A DNA stretch of 64,000 nt, from the NCBI GenBank assembly GCA_015680685.1, contig MNCI01027478.1, positions 1 through 64,000 on the forward strand, read 5' to 3'. This stretch comes from Gnetum montanum (lineage: Eukaryota > Streptophyta > Gnetopsida > Gnetales > Gnetaceae). The translations under genes and the position numbers were made by a program. Shown piece by piece: positions 35,219 through 46,309 of this stretch. Numbering within the stretch: the first letter of the stretch is position 1; each line of letters begins with the position of its first letter. The notes below the pieces were generated by a model, which was not told the DNA's origin, did no database searches, and worked only from the letters and a program-made list of their open reading frames with translations.

Positions 35219-37250
35219 TTAACTAGTGGTGCTAGGTGGGGGTGGAAGTCCTTCCTCCACCACATCGTTGGGGCTTGCAACATCGCCTGGTACCTGCTTC
35301 CATAACCATAGTAAATACACATAATCAAGCTAACTAAAAGCATAACAATCATAAAAACTAACCTGAGAGGGTCCCGTATCGATGAGTTTCAAAGGTAACT
35401 TTCCTAGGCCAGCCTCCAAGCACCAAAGGATCTCAACTTTAGAAAGTTGCATCCAGTCCTCCTAGCCAAGGTTAATACCCTTAAGGGTCTTACCTTTATC
35501 CACAGTGGTCCATGTGGATGGCTCTATTGAAAAGGTAGCAAAAGAGGCCTCTTCGGAGGGGGTGATGATCTCCCTTATGGGAGAGTCACTTACGACCATA
35601 CTTTGCATGAACAAGTCATATGCCTACTTCTTGTTGGTCGCCTTAAGAAACATCTTGAGGCAACGACATTCAGTAGACTCCTCTTTATACCATTGTAGGT
35701 ATGCATCACACTCTCAATTATATTGATTCTTATGGTTCTTTTGCATCTGTTCCCACTAATAGACCTTTGTGTTGTAATTCTTTCAATCTTGGTTCTTCTA
35801 GGTGAGCAAATCCATTTGGAGCTACTACTCTATTAGCTTGCGTGTGGCCTCGTTCTTACCTCTAAGAGCTATCCAATATTTGGCATACTCAATCTCAAAG
35901 GTACACTAGGTGCCATCTCCTTGTGACCTAGCAGCTATGAAGTCATACCTAAATGAAATATCTTTAATCTTCTCATCCTAGTTGGTCACTCTCTCGTGTA
36001 GTTCATGCACACATTTTCACAAGTGCTCATTCAAGTGCCTGTAGACCCACAATGCCTTCTCATAGGAAATCATGCACTTGTTCGATGTCTTGTACATATG
36101 ACAAGGCACTTGGTCAACTTTAGGTGGAAGGTCAGGAAGGGCATCCACCTTGGCCACCTTGCTCGGATCCCACTATAGCTTAGGAGCCGTAGACATGCAA
36201 CAACCGAACAATCTTATTTGAAGACTAAGCATTTAAGTAGTAATCAAGATGGCATAAAATGAAAACATTGCACACATATCGAGCTTAGGGTTCGCTTGTC
36301 ACAAGCAATCCACCATGTCCTGAACAATGTGTTCCATGAAGGCAACTTTATCTAGCATATCTACCCACGTCTCCATGTGGTAGGTAGATGTGGGACCATT
36401 GATGGAAATATCTAATGTTGTAATGCAAAAATATAATTAGTGTATGGCCCAACAACTAAAGATACTAGAGCAAACAAGGGAAGATAGATGGTAGTACAAG
36501 TAGATTACTGAGCAAACCCTCGAGCATAAGTGTAGGGGTTCACCTAGCTACGTACCATCAAACAAGCTATCAAAATCATTCCCATCAGGGTGGAATAATC
36601 CCTCTTCCTCCAAATGCTAGAGGGCCTGTACCACCTCATGAGGATCATCTCCCTAGGCATCCTCCTCCTTAGCTTGAGGAGGCGCTTCCTTTATTACTGC
36701 TTTGGCCGTTGCTCTTGTAGTTGGCTCTTCTGTTTTTGCGATTAACACATATAGCACATTAGAATGCATAGCACATCATTAACTAACTAATAGTATAGCA
36801 TAATAGGAAAAACATAAAAATAAAAATACATACATAAATGCAACTAAGGCATCTAAGAAGCTACATGCACTAACCTACAACATCTGCATGCAAGCTTTGA
36901 AGCTTGATGAGAATCTTTTTGCTGCTTGGCTTTCTAATCTCAGAAGTAGGTTTCTCTTAAGGACATGGCCTCTTAATCTTGGCCTTGGATGGCCCCACCA
37001 TCTTTACTATATAGCAATCTACCTTGCTTACGTCCCCAGTACCAACTAGAGGACCCTCGCCTGCACTATCGCATGAGTAATGTGACTGCCCCATGGGACC
37101 CTTGGTCATTACTGATAATTACTCATTGATTCCCTCTAGGGGGCCCTGCATGTGCATGGTCAAGAACATGTGCTTGATCCATGGCTTGGATAGCTACTCA
37201 TAGTCCTCTGCACCACCCATCATCCATTGTCTCGCATAACCAAGAGCTCT
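35219..37250 (-). pseudogene. five-exon antisense gene inside element C
   Basis: Minus-strand exons: E1 ~37250-36875, E2 36729-36556, E3 36411-36303, E4 36212-35363, E5 35293-35219 ending in TAA. Every intron (145, 144, 90, 69 nt) starts GT and ends AG, with good donors (TAG/GTTAGT, ATG/GTACGT, CAG/GTTAGT), and the codon phase is kept across all four. E1 reads GYARQWMMGGAEDYE; E2 is acidic (FHPDGNDFDSLFDG); E4 is a long helical segment (KCVHELHERVTN, WIALRGKNEATRKLIE, YLQWYKEESTECRC); E5 is GLPPPPSTTS. About a dozen in-frame stops remain, mostly TAG where CAG would fit. It may extend beyond the solo LTR at 37261. Function is unknown; antisense additional ORFs are known in some Tat elements. 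Confidence 0.7.
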
Positions 37251-37260
37251 GCAAACCTTT

Positions 37261-38124
37261 TAATGAATTGTGTTTTGCCAAGCCCCAATATCAAATCCTC
37301 AATATTGGGTACACAATATCGTAACCTAGATAATGATATTGAATACATGATATCGTGGGTCTTGTGTAAGCCTATAAATACCACATTCAAGTGCATAGGA
37401 AAAGCGGGGGGACTCATATAGTGTTAGAATAGAGTCTTTTTGTCATTTTTTAAATTAATTTCAATTCTTTCCCCAGTGCATGTGCACAATGTGATGATTG
37501 TAATTTTACGGAACCTTTATTCGAGTGTGATGTATTTGGACACACACATGATAGGCAATAAAGATCAAGATTACTCCATTATTGTAGCATTCACTTAGTT
37601 TTTAATTGTTTAATTGTTATTGTTATTTATTGTTTTCTTAGTTAATATTTCTTTACTGTCATTTACTATTCCTGTTGTTAAATGCAGAATGAGTATGACT
37701 TAATCACAGAAATTGAAGTGTAACTACTTGGTAACCCAGTAGCGTATTTAGGAGTGCTTAAGTAATGTGTGCTTGGTAATCCCAGAAGTAGTACATGAGG
37801 TCCAAGATGTGTATGGATGATTAAGGACAGATGCTCATTGCACTTAGGCTAGCTTAGACTTCATTTCCTACTACTTATTAGTTAATCGAGCTTATTTTCC
37901 ATTGTCTCTAGGAGTAGCACTAGTTTAGGACCACATCATTCGCCTCACTTTGGACTAAACCATACGTGACCAAGTAAATACTAGTCCAAGTGTGAAGATA
38001 GTAAACTACGATCAATGTGTAACCATCTAGATACCACAACTAGTTTGTCTAAGGAGTTCAACCAGATCATGCATGAACACTCGTATTCATATTGTTGAGT
38101 GTAGGGGTACCTAGCCACTCATCA
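37261..38124 (+). mobile_element. solo LTR 8 with perfect 5-bp target duplication
   Basis: It runs from taatgaattg (decayed TGATGAGTTG) to gccactcatca and is flanked by CCTTT on both sides (37256-37260 and 38125-38129). TATA box cctataaatacc near 37371, R near 37480, caataaagatcaagatt near 37556, U5 triple repeat 37728-37795. U3 has GATATT/ATATCG-type repeats. The interior is gone, as after LTR-LTR recombination. Confidence 0.92.
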
Positions 38125-38129
38125 CCTTT

Positions 38130-39062
38130 GTAGGTATCCTATGAAGAATGTGAAATGGATGTGGGACCTTACCTGGAGGTTGAACTGCAATCTAGATATC
38201 TCTATATGTAGGTTGATGGCTATGTATGCTACCATGGTAGGGTGCACAAGGCAGCACACAAGGCTACGCTTCCAAACCATCACTACCATAGAAAATAGAC
38301 AAAAACCCTCCCCAACATCGTGCCCTTCCCACCGCCACACCAAAAATGATGCACGACATGACCATCACTGTCGTGGTAGAGTCTTATGGCAAGGCATGCA
38401 AAGCTACGCTTTTGGTAAACCCCACAATGACATAACAAAACAAAAAATGGAGGCAAAGGGGAGAGCATATTTAGTGTACCTAGATGACATTGATGACCTC
38501 CTCTCCTCCATGCGTGCCTGTGGTAGACAACCCAGTGCTCTCTTTCCCTTGGCAATGTTTGCCAATCTTGGGTGCAAGCATCCATTATGGTGCATCAATT
38601 TTCCCCCAACTATGCTCTCCACTAGCAGGGATGGCACAAGCAACAACAAAACTACACTCTCAACATCATGGTGAAATCCCAAAAATGACATCTTACCCTA
38701 GTAAAGCCATGCTTGTATACCCTCCTGAGGTCATTTAATAATTCACCAACCCAAAACTATGCTCCACACCAGATGCCCAATGGAGAGTGTAGTTGGGTGA
38801 GAGCATAGTTGGGTGAGAGTGTAGTTGGGTGAAAATGCCTAAGTCCATTCCACTCTCAGGCATGGCCAACCTTCCTTGGAATAGCATGTTTGACGCATCC
38901 ACAGTCTACTAAGACCTAAAAATGGCATGCATACAGCATACCAAGGCCTAAAACTAGCACAAACATGTTTACCTTTCATAGTGCCTTGCATGCATACTTA
39001 GGAAAATTTATTGGATTGGGTTTTCCATTTTGTGCATATTAACCTTGTTAAAATACATGCTA
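38130..39062. other. element C interior between antisense gene and pre-RT
   Basis: Open frames of 70-100 codons exist on the minus strand (38122-38691) and could be upstream exons of the antisense gene, but no splice pattern was established. At 38755-38840 a short array of 'gagtgtagttgggtga' resembles the U3 of element C's LTR. A splice-acceptor-like ttgttttgcaag lies just before 39094. Confidence 0.4.
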
Positions 39063-39084
39063 CTTGATGTTTTGTTGGTTTGTT

Positions 39085-41560
39085 TTGCAAGAACACAACA
39101 TGGCCATGCAAGAGCAGATCTTCTCACCTTTGGACCTCACAGGGCCTCACGGCGATATTAAGCGATGCATCAACCTCCATTACCTAGACTTTGAGCCTAC
39201 AACCTATAATAAGTACATAGCATCCATAAAGGCACTACTAGATTGGCCCGACCATCTAGTTAAGGCTCTTGATCTAGAGGCAAGGAATGTTGATGAGAGA
39301 GGTTACTCTAGTGGTTTATTCTAATTATTAGAGTGGCATTTTTTCTAATTATTAGAGTGGTAGTTTCTCCAAAATTAGAGTGGTAGTTTCTCTAAAATTA
39401 GAGGGGCAGTTTCTCTAAAATTAGAGTGGAAATTTTTCTAATTATTAGAGTAGTTGCTTCCAAGCCTATAAATACAGTGCCAAGCACACAATTTAGGGAA
39501 GAAGTCTTGGAAGGAAGTCTTTTAGAAGTCTTTTAGGAGTCAAGTTAGAGTATGTTCCAAGTGCCCACAGTAGGAGGTCTAAGTGTGGATGGATCTTTAT
39601 TCGAGCAGTATGTACCTAAGCACACCTTGTGTATGGTAATAAAGACGAGATCTTGGATTCATCCTTGCAGCACTTGAGATTTGTTTTCTTACTCATTTCC
39701 TTTATTTTATTTTCTTCTACATTTATTTTATTTTATTTTATGCACTTTACATTTCTGTTATTAGCACACACAATACGATTACTTTGAGCATGCAACACTT
39801 GGTAACCTAGTAACGATTAGCGTTTGGTAATCCAAGTAGTGTTGCATTAGTTCAGGATGTGTACGGCAAGTGAGAATGGATACTGGTGTTAGGATTAGTT
39901 TAAAGCCTAGTTAATTAGTAGTTAAGTTAAATTAGTCACTTAGTTATCTCTCTCTCTTCTCCCTTATTAGTAGCAGGACATAAAAACATAAAAGCTATAA
40001 AAATCATATGCCTTAAGCTTACTTAACCGTACAATCATGACATACAAGTAAGTTTTGGAAGACAATGATCAACCAACCTGTCCTTGTTCCACAAGGGTGC
40101 ATAAGCACTTAGTCCTTGGAATTTGACTAGATCATGCATGAAATGCTTATATTCGTATTGTTGAGTGTAGGGGTACCTTGCTGCTCATTAGATGTCATAG
40201 AGGATCTCCTTGTTGAGATCCTTATGGCTATGCCTAACAGCGAGGCAAAAACGCTAAAACTAAGCTCCTCGATAGAGCCCCAGCATGCTCGAGACATCAC
40301 TAGATTGCTTAATGATAACATCAAAGCCTTTACATGATCATACAAGGACATGTCAAGCTTAGACCCCTGGCTAGTCCATCACAATATCATCCTTGATCCT
40401 TGCATTAAATCAATGAAGTATAAAGTGCGTAAGGTTAGGCCTGAGGTGGTGTTGGTAGCCTATGATGAGATCACGAAGCTTTACAAAGCTGGTTTCATTC
40501 AAGCTATTAACTATGTAGACTAGGTCTACAACATCATAGTTATGCCTAAGAAAAATGGAAGTATATGCATTTGCATTGACTTTCGAGACCTAAATAAGGC
40601 AACCATCAAAGATGACTTTCTATTTCCCAGTATCGATCAATTGATTGATACCATGGTTGGATGTGCCTTGTTATCCTTCCTGGATGAGTTCTCAAGCTAC
40701 AACTAGATTAGGATCAACCCTGAACACCAACTCAATATAATCTTCATGACCCCCTAGGGTATGTTTTGCTATACCATGATGCCTTTTAAACTCAAGAATG
40801 CAGGAACAACATATCAACGTGCGATGATGTATATCTTTAGCAACTACATGCTTGGTTTGCTCAACAACTATGTCGATGATATTGTCGTTAAGTACAAAGT
40901 TGCCCACAACCATAAAAATGATCTAGACCTAGTGCTTAAATGTTGCCTAAAACATGAGCTTGGGTTAAACCCTAAGAAGTGTGTTTTTAGCATTAGAATG
41001 GGCCAAATGCTCAACTTTGTAGTATTCAAAGTAGGAATATACATAGACCCCAACATAGTTAAGGCCATAACCAACTTAGCACCACTGGCCAACCTTAAGG
41101 AGCTACGAGGATTGCAAGGTAGGTTACAATTTATATGAAGGTTTATCGCTTAGTTAACCAACAAGCTACAACAAATGCAACATCTACTCAAAAAGGGAGT
41201 CCACTTCGAGTGGACTGCTCGGTGCCAACAAGCATTTGACAACCTTAAGAAAGAGCTAGCACAATTGCCTATGATTCACACTCTGCAGGGAGATAAAACT
41301 TTTTACATCTACCTTGCCACTTTTGACATGTCCATTACTTCTTTGCTGTGCCAAAAGTGAGATGATGGTGCAAAGGTTCCAATTTACTACCTGAGCTATG
41401 CATTACTAGCCTATGAGGCAAAATACAATGATGTGGAAAAGCACTACCTCACCCTAATCTTCTCACTAAAGAAGTGAAGGCATTACTTCTTCCACAGTCA
41501 GGTTAATGTCATTTGCAAAAACAATGTATTCTATGTTATAATGACAAATATTTACAAAAG
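39085..41560 (+). pseudogene. reverse transcriptase and RNase H of element C (split by solo LTR 9)
   Basis: The pre-RT part (IFSPLDLTGPHGD...) lies at 39095-39290 and resumes at 40196. RT: ARDITRLLNDNIKAF, then VYNIIVMPKKNGSICICIDF (usual RMCVDFRDLN), DDFLFPSIDQLID, MMPFKLKNAGTTYQ, and the intact catalytic YVDDIVV at about 40870. Connection: FVVFKVGIYIDPNIVKAI and LKELRGLQGRLQFI. RNase H: TFYIYLATFDMSITS, where the first acidic residue context is altered, and VPIYYLSYALLAYEAKY with VEKHYLTLIFSLKK. Stops are few but present, so it is inactive. Confidence 0.9.
39291..40190 (+). mobile_element. solo LTR 9 inserted in the pre-RT frame
   Basis: It runs from tgatgagaga to ctgctcatta (decayed CTCATCA). 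Flanks aatgt (39286-39290) and gatgt (40191-40195) match at four of five bases. U3 is a ~23-bp minisatellite of 'attagagtggtagtttctc' (39326-39455), TATA box cctataaatacag near 39462, gtaataaagacgagatc near 39640, U5 triple repeat 39793-39850. Removing it restores one frame across the site (LEARN, then VIEDLLVEILM). Confidence 0.92.
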
Positions 41561-42420
41561 TAGTCACATTGCATAGTGAAAAGTAATAATAGCAAAGTTT
41601 GACCTGCATTACATCATGCAAGTCTCAACAAAAGATCAAGCTATAGCCACATAACTCATGGCTTCAACTGTAAATGATCAAGTAACCATAGACCCAAAAT
41701 TTTTAGACAAGCACATTAATAGCATGAGCTAAGTGCCCAACAACTATGAGGCACTTTTGCATTTCAACGAAGCTTCAACCCTCGAGGGGGTAGCGCCATT
41801 GCTATAATCATGTTCCTCTTTAGGAAGATCTGACCCTTCACATATCGTTTCGCATTTCCTTGCACTAACAACATGACAGAGTACAAAGGTCTTCTTTGAG
41901 GCATCCTTGTGGCATGCGACCTAGGGATCCAACACATAGTGATCTGAGGTGACTTACAATTAGTGGTCAACCAAGTAATGAAGGTTTACATCTATAAGGC
42001 ACAACATTTATAGCCCTATTGTGACCTAGCAAAGCACCTACTTCAGCCTTTTAGAACTTCTGCTTTCCAACATATTCCTCAAAATGAAAATGTTATTATC
42101 GATGCACTTGCAAAATTAGCCCTTACCATTATGCCTAACATGTTCAATGCATTGCCCATCTCAATGGTGGATTACACTTCACTTATCATGCAAACCATCA
42201 AGGATGCGTCCATAGCCACAGGTAGCACCACCCATGCAAGAGAATGGTATGATGACGTCAAGGCCTACCTTCTACAAGGTGAGCCTCTGTGACACTTAAC
42301 CCCTGCTCAAAAGAACACAGTACATAAACGCTCACAGTAGTACATCATCGTAGGTGATAACACATTATGTCGTAGATCCTACAATGGCATACTGGTAACC
42401 TACGTAAGCAATAGTAAGGT
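41561..42420 (+). pseudogene. RNase H-integrase linker of element C
   Basis: Decayed linker with a second RNase H-like segment typical of Tat elements (archaeal-type RNase H). Short readable pieces include LMASTVNDQVTIDP and ENVIIDALAKLALTI near 42080-42125, which resembles the usual 'NADADALAKLA' end of Tat second RNase H domains. Many frame changes. Confidence 0.5.
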
Positions 42421-43410
42421 GTAGAAAATCGTTGGGCAAGTTCATGAGGAACTGTGCAGAGTTCACATAGCACCTAGGACAATGGTAGCAAAAATTAGAT
42501 GGCTAGGCTATTATTGGCATCACATGGAAAGAAATTACGTCTTGAAGGTCAAAATGTGTGACATTTATTAATGGCATTGCAAATTAATGCACATGCCACC
42601 TACTAAATTACATACAACACAAATTACATTGCCATTCCAACGTTGGGTCTTGAACATCATTAAACCCATAATGCCTAGGTCCTTTGCAGGGCATAGCTTC
42701 ATAATAACCGCAACGAAATATTTCACCAAATAGATCAAAGTTATACCCCTTAGGAAGATGACATCACAATAGGTTTGTAAATTCATGTTAGATAACATAG
42801 TGACCTATTTTTATTTACTCATGATCATAGTAATAGACAACAGGCCGTAGTTCAATAGTGCTGAAACTAAAGCCTTTTGTGAGTGCTTTGACATCAAACT
42901 ACCCTCAAGAAAATGGCCAAGCGGAGGCCACCAACAAGGTCATCGCCTTCTCAAGAAAATAATAAGCAACAACAAATGACAATGGCATGCGCAACTAGTC
43001 TATGCACTTTGGGCCTATCACACAACATGTCAAATAACAACAGGTATGATACCTTATAGCCTTGTTTATGGGTCTAAAGCAATTTTTCCACTCGAATTGT
43101 AGGTTGCATCACTCTGGGTAATCCTCTCAGACTTCATCAATGAAGGTCAAAATAAGGAGTTGAGAATCATAGACCTTGACTCAATAGACGAGGAGCGTAT
43201 GCACATACTTGATCACATCGAATGGTATCAAGAAAAGAAACAGAAAAATCATCTTCATAACTAGCATTAGTGTCTAATTAGAAAATGGGAACCTAGTCCT
43301 CAAGGCCATTCACTAACTAGTGGATAAATTCAAGCTTGTTGACCAAGATAAAAATGAGTTTGCGAATCCAATGAACCATTTGTACTTGAAGTCATACTAC
43401 ATTTAACATG
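42421..43410 (+). pseudogene. integrase of element C
   Basis: Zinc domain pieces: QVHEELCRVH, IRWLGYYWHHMERNYV, KVKMCDIY and WHCKLMH (42440-42590). Core: RWVLNIIKPIM with the first Asp changed to Asn (usual DIIGP), the SFIITATKYFTK strand, VIDNRP with the second Asp near 42835, and YPQENGQAEATNKVI near 42905 with the Glu. C-terminal: YALWAYHTTCQITTG and SLVYGSKAIFPLEL near 43000-43100. Several frameshifts and stops. Confidence 0.85.
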
Positions 43411-43429
43411 CAGCATTGCACATCAACAT

Positions 43430-43815
43430 AGCAAGGTGAGCAACTCATTCACTATGATGCTAAACTAGCATAGTTTATCCCCTATGAGACTAAACTAGTA
43501 AATTATTCATCCATGATGATGTTAAACTAGCATAGAGGTTCACTATGAATATAAACTAACATGACATCTATTTGCTATGACATTAAACTGGCATACACAC
43601 AACACTCATTTGCTATGATGCTAAACTAGCATAGCATTTGTCCACTACGATGCTAAACTGGCACAATTCATTTGCTACAATGTTAAACTAGCACACAATA
43701 GTCTATTATGACTATAAACTAACATAACATGGTCTGTCAGGACCTTAAACTAGGTTCACAATTCGCTAGGACCTTAAACTAGTAAGGAAATGGTCTACCA
43801 AGACATTAAACTGGG
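43430..43815 (+). repeat. degenerate repeat array after integrase
   Basis: Roughly ten copies of 'gatgctaaactagcatag'-type phrases, 30-45 bp apart, with strong variation. It is related in wording to 34670-34990. Confidence 0.7.
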
Positions 43816-45121
43816 ATCATGGTCAACCACTAATAATTCCTTACACCCTCTTGCAAGCGAGCAAACAAGCATAACCCTTACTCCCTTTCTACACCACATG
43901 GGCAAGCATGCTACAGTCCTAGAATGGAGCACTTGCAATGAGTGTAGCCTTTGAGGCACTTGCAGCATCTTGGCCCCTTGCCATTTTATTGGCTTTTTGA
44001 GCACCTGCAACAAGCGTAGTCTTTGGAGCACTTATAGCATCTTGGCTCCCCACCATTTTATTGGCTTTTTAAGCACCTACAATGGGTGTAGCCTTTAGAG
44101 CACTTGCAGCATCTTCGTTCCCCGCAATTTTTTGGCATTTCTTTTATCTTATGTGATTTTCTTGTCTTCTTAGAGTTATGTTTACAAATCAAAGCTCTAG
44201 GTGGTCATGCAAAGATGCATCTCATCACAATAATAAGTCACCACATCACTCCAATGTGCATGCTTAGACTAGCTAGCCTCTTAAGAGTGCATATCCCCCT
44301 CATCTTGTTATAGCCTATGCACATCTACCCCTACATCCCAATACCCTCTCATGCCCCACATAGCAAATATTGCAAGCCCTTTGATGTTCATGCACTATGA
44401 CCACATCACACCCTCTTCATGTCAAACTCTAAAACTCAAGGTAAAGGTAACATAAGTCATCCTATGGGAAGCCTTTATTGGCCAATCAAAGCCTAGGAAA
44501 ATGTAACACAAGTCATCCTAGAGAGGAAACACCTGTTGAACAAACATAGCATAGTTTCGCAAACACTAAAGTAAAGTCCATCTAGTGACATGCAACTCAC
44601 TCGATGGAAAGCATCTTGCAGCAAGCATTTAGCAATGTGCAGAGCCCAAAGTAGGCTTGCCCTGCAAAAAAAGGATAGAGCAAATTCCCAAGTAGCTTAG
44701 TAATGATCAAATTTCGCAACTAGTCCAACCCTAAATCCATACCTTGGCTTTCTCATGAGCACTCTGACGAAAGGTCAACATTTTCAAGGGTAAGCCACTC
44801 TAGTGCCATGGTCACCATCAAGCTATGACATCATAATACCCCATTTGTGCCTTATCTTTGCTTGTTATCCCCAACATGTCTTCTATGCCTTCTCTCACTT
44901 TTCACCTACCATCTAGCATACCATCATCCACAGCACTCTTAAGCATGGTGCAGTGTTATCCAACCACTCATGGAAGAGTAGTGTTGGTGGGAAGCTTTCT
45001 GTGGTGTTTTGCTGTTCTTTGTTGATGTTTCTTGGGTCACTCCTCTAAACGTTAACAAAGAGGGACCAATGAAACACCACCAAATCTAGATTATAGCATC
45101 TCAACTAAAAATTTGACTAAG
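43816..45121. other. 3' tail of element C
   Basis: No coding frame is supported. A ~115-bp duplication of 'gagcacttgcagcatcttgg..ccattttattggctttttgagcac' type phrases is seen three times between 43925 and 44125. The last bases before the LTR show no strong polypurine tract. Confidence 0.5.
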
Positions 45122-46063
45122 TGTTGGGGCTATGCTCTCCCCCATTTGGGAGTGTAGTTAGTCTCCAGTGGAGAGTGTAGTCAACACAAAGGCCAATTTG
45201 GCAATTTTCTCTAAGTGTCACCATGAGGCCAATTTTTGCAGAATTTTTTCTAAGTGCTGGGACTATGCTCTCCACTACCCCAAAGCGTAGTTAACCTCCA
45301 ATGGAGATCATAGTCCCAATGAAGAGCATAGTTGGGTAACAATGTAGTCCCAATTGTTCCCTCTACCACGTGGCAACCATCCCACATTTTGCACTAAACC
45401 TAACCTTATAAATACCCCCACCCTCAATGTTTTCAAGGTTAGCAAAAAATTGAAGCATTGGCAAATTTGAGAGATGGCTCACTCTTGGCATTGGCACATC
45501 TAAAGAGCACTTGAGAGAGAACCAATGCATATCGGCGAAGTTACAAACCATAGCAACCCATCGTAGTCCACCAAAACACTACAACCGATAATACACTATG
45601 GCAACTAACTCGATAGGCACAAAGACCTCGATGAAATGCCAATCTTCATGGCCAGACACCCCTAAGACTATGACTATGCCATTTGGGGTGATGTTTGACT
45701 TCTCTCTCTCTTTGCATATGTAGCATTTCATTTGCATTTTTTCTGTTTCATCGCATAGCCATGCCTACAACTATGCTTGGGTGGTGATCCCTACATGTTG
45801 ACACCTTCATTTTTGTTGAAAAACTTGACTATTCTTGATACCATTAGCATCATTGACATCATTTTCACACTTAACACCATTTTGCATCAACTTTGTGTCT
45901 AATCATGCTACACCTCGGTTGCGTCTAGTAAGTCCCTACTCAATCAACAAGACCATTCAAGGCACCTCATCTCTACCCCCAACAAGCCCTTGTCCAGACT
46001 TGAGGTTAGGCTATGTGCCCATAGACCTCGGTGTTCCAGCCGCTAATGTTTTTGGTCACTACA
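45122..46063 (+). repeat. 3' LTR of element C
   Basis: Starts tgttggggctatgctctccc and ends ggtcactaca. TATA box in ccttataaatacccccacc near 45408. A second version of the start motif (tgctgggactatgctctcc) lies near 45256, 135 bp downstream, so the U3 holds an internal duplication. The (TC)n run is short here. Confidence 0.85.
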
Positions 46064-46238
46064 GAAATAACTTCATCAACATGAAGTAAAAGTCTAACTC
46101 GATTATTTCCAATTGTAGTTATTNCTTGAAAAGTGGATGCATAAAATACCAACTTAGTTAATAACTACAATTGGAAATAATCGAGTTAGACTTTTACTTC
46201 ATGTTGATGAAGTTATTTCTGTAGTGACCAAAAACATN
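46050..46238. other. assembly join: inverted copy between two Ns
   Basis: The last bases of element C and its flank (about 46050-46123) are repeated as reverse complement at about 46165-46237. The first copy ends at N 46124 and the second ends at N 46238. Such an exact palindrome with N edges is best explained by contig joining. Confidence 0.8.
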
Positions 46239-46309
46239 AAGATATTATTTAGTGGGCCTTGTGGAGGAAAGAAATTTCTAATAAATATATTAAAGTGATT
46301 CAAGACATG

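Larger units (their letters stand above)
29170..46063 (+). mobile_element. element C: large Ty3/gypsy Tat-like retrotransposon with nested insertions
   Basis: Homologous LTRs flank the interior at 29170-30347 and 45122-46063. Plus-strand order: a leader ORF (30738), gag, protease, a ~4-kb region with an antisense spliced gene, RT, RNase H, integrase, a repeat-rich 3' tail. Two family-1 solo LTRs (37261-38124, 39291-40190) are nested. RT and integrase match the Tat group rather than Athila. The LTRs differ by many substitutions and indels, so the insertion is old. No matching target duplication was found (ctaac left, gaaat right). Confidence 0.85.

Noticed and set aside
38283-38691. Independent minus-strand genes of 95-100 codons
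   Set aside because: No start context, splice pattern or domain was found; at most they are upstream exons of the antisense gene.
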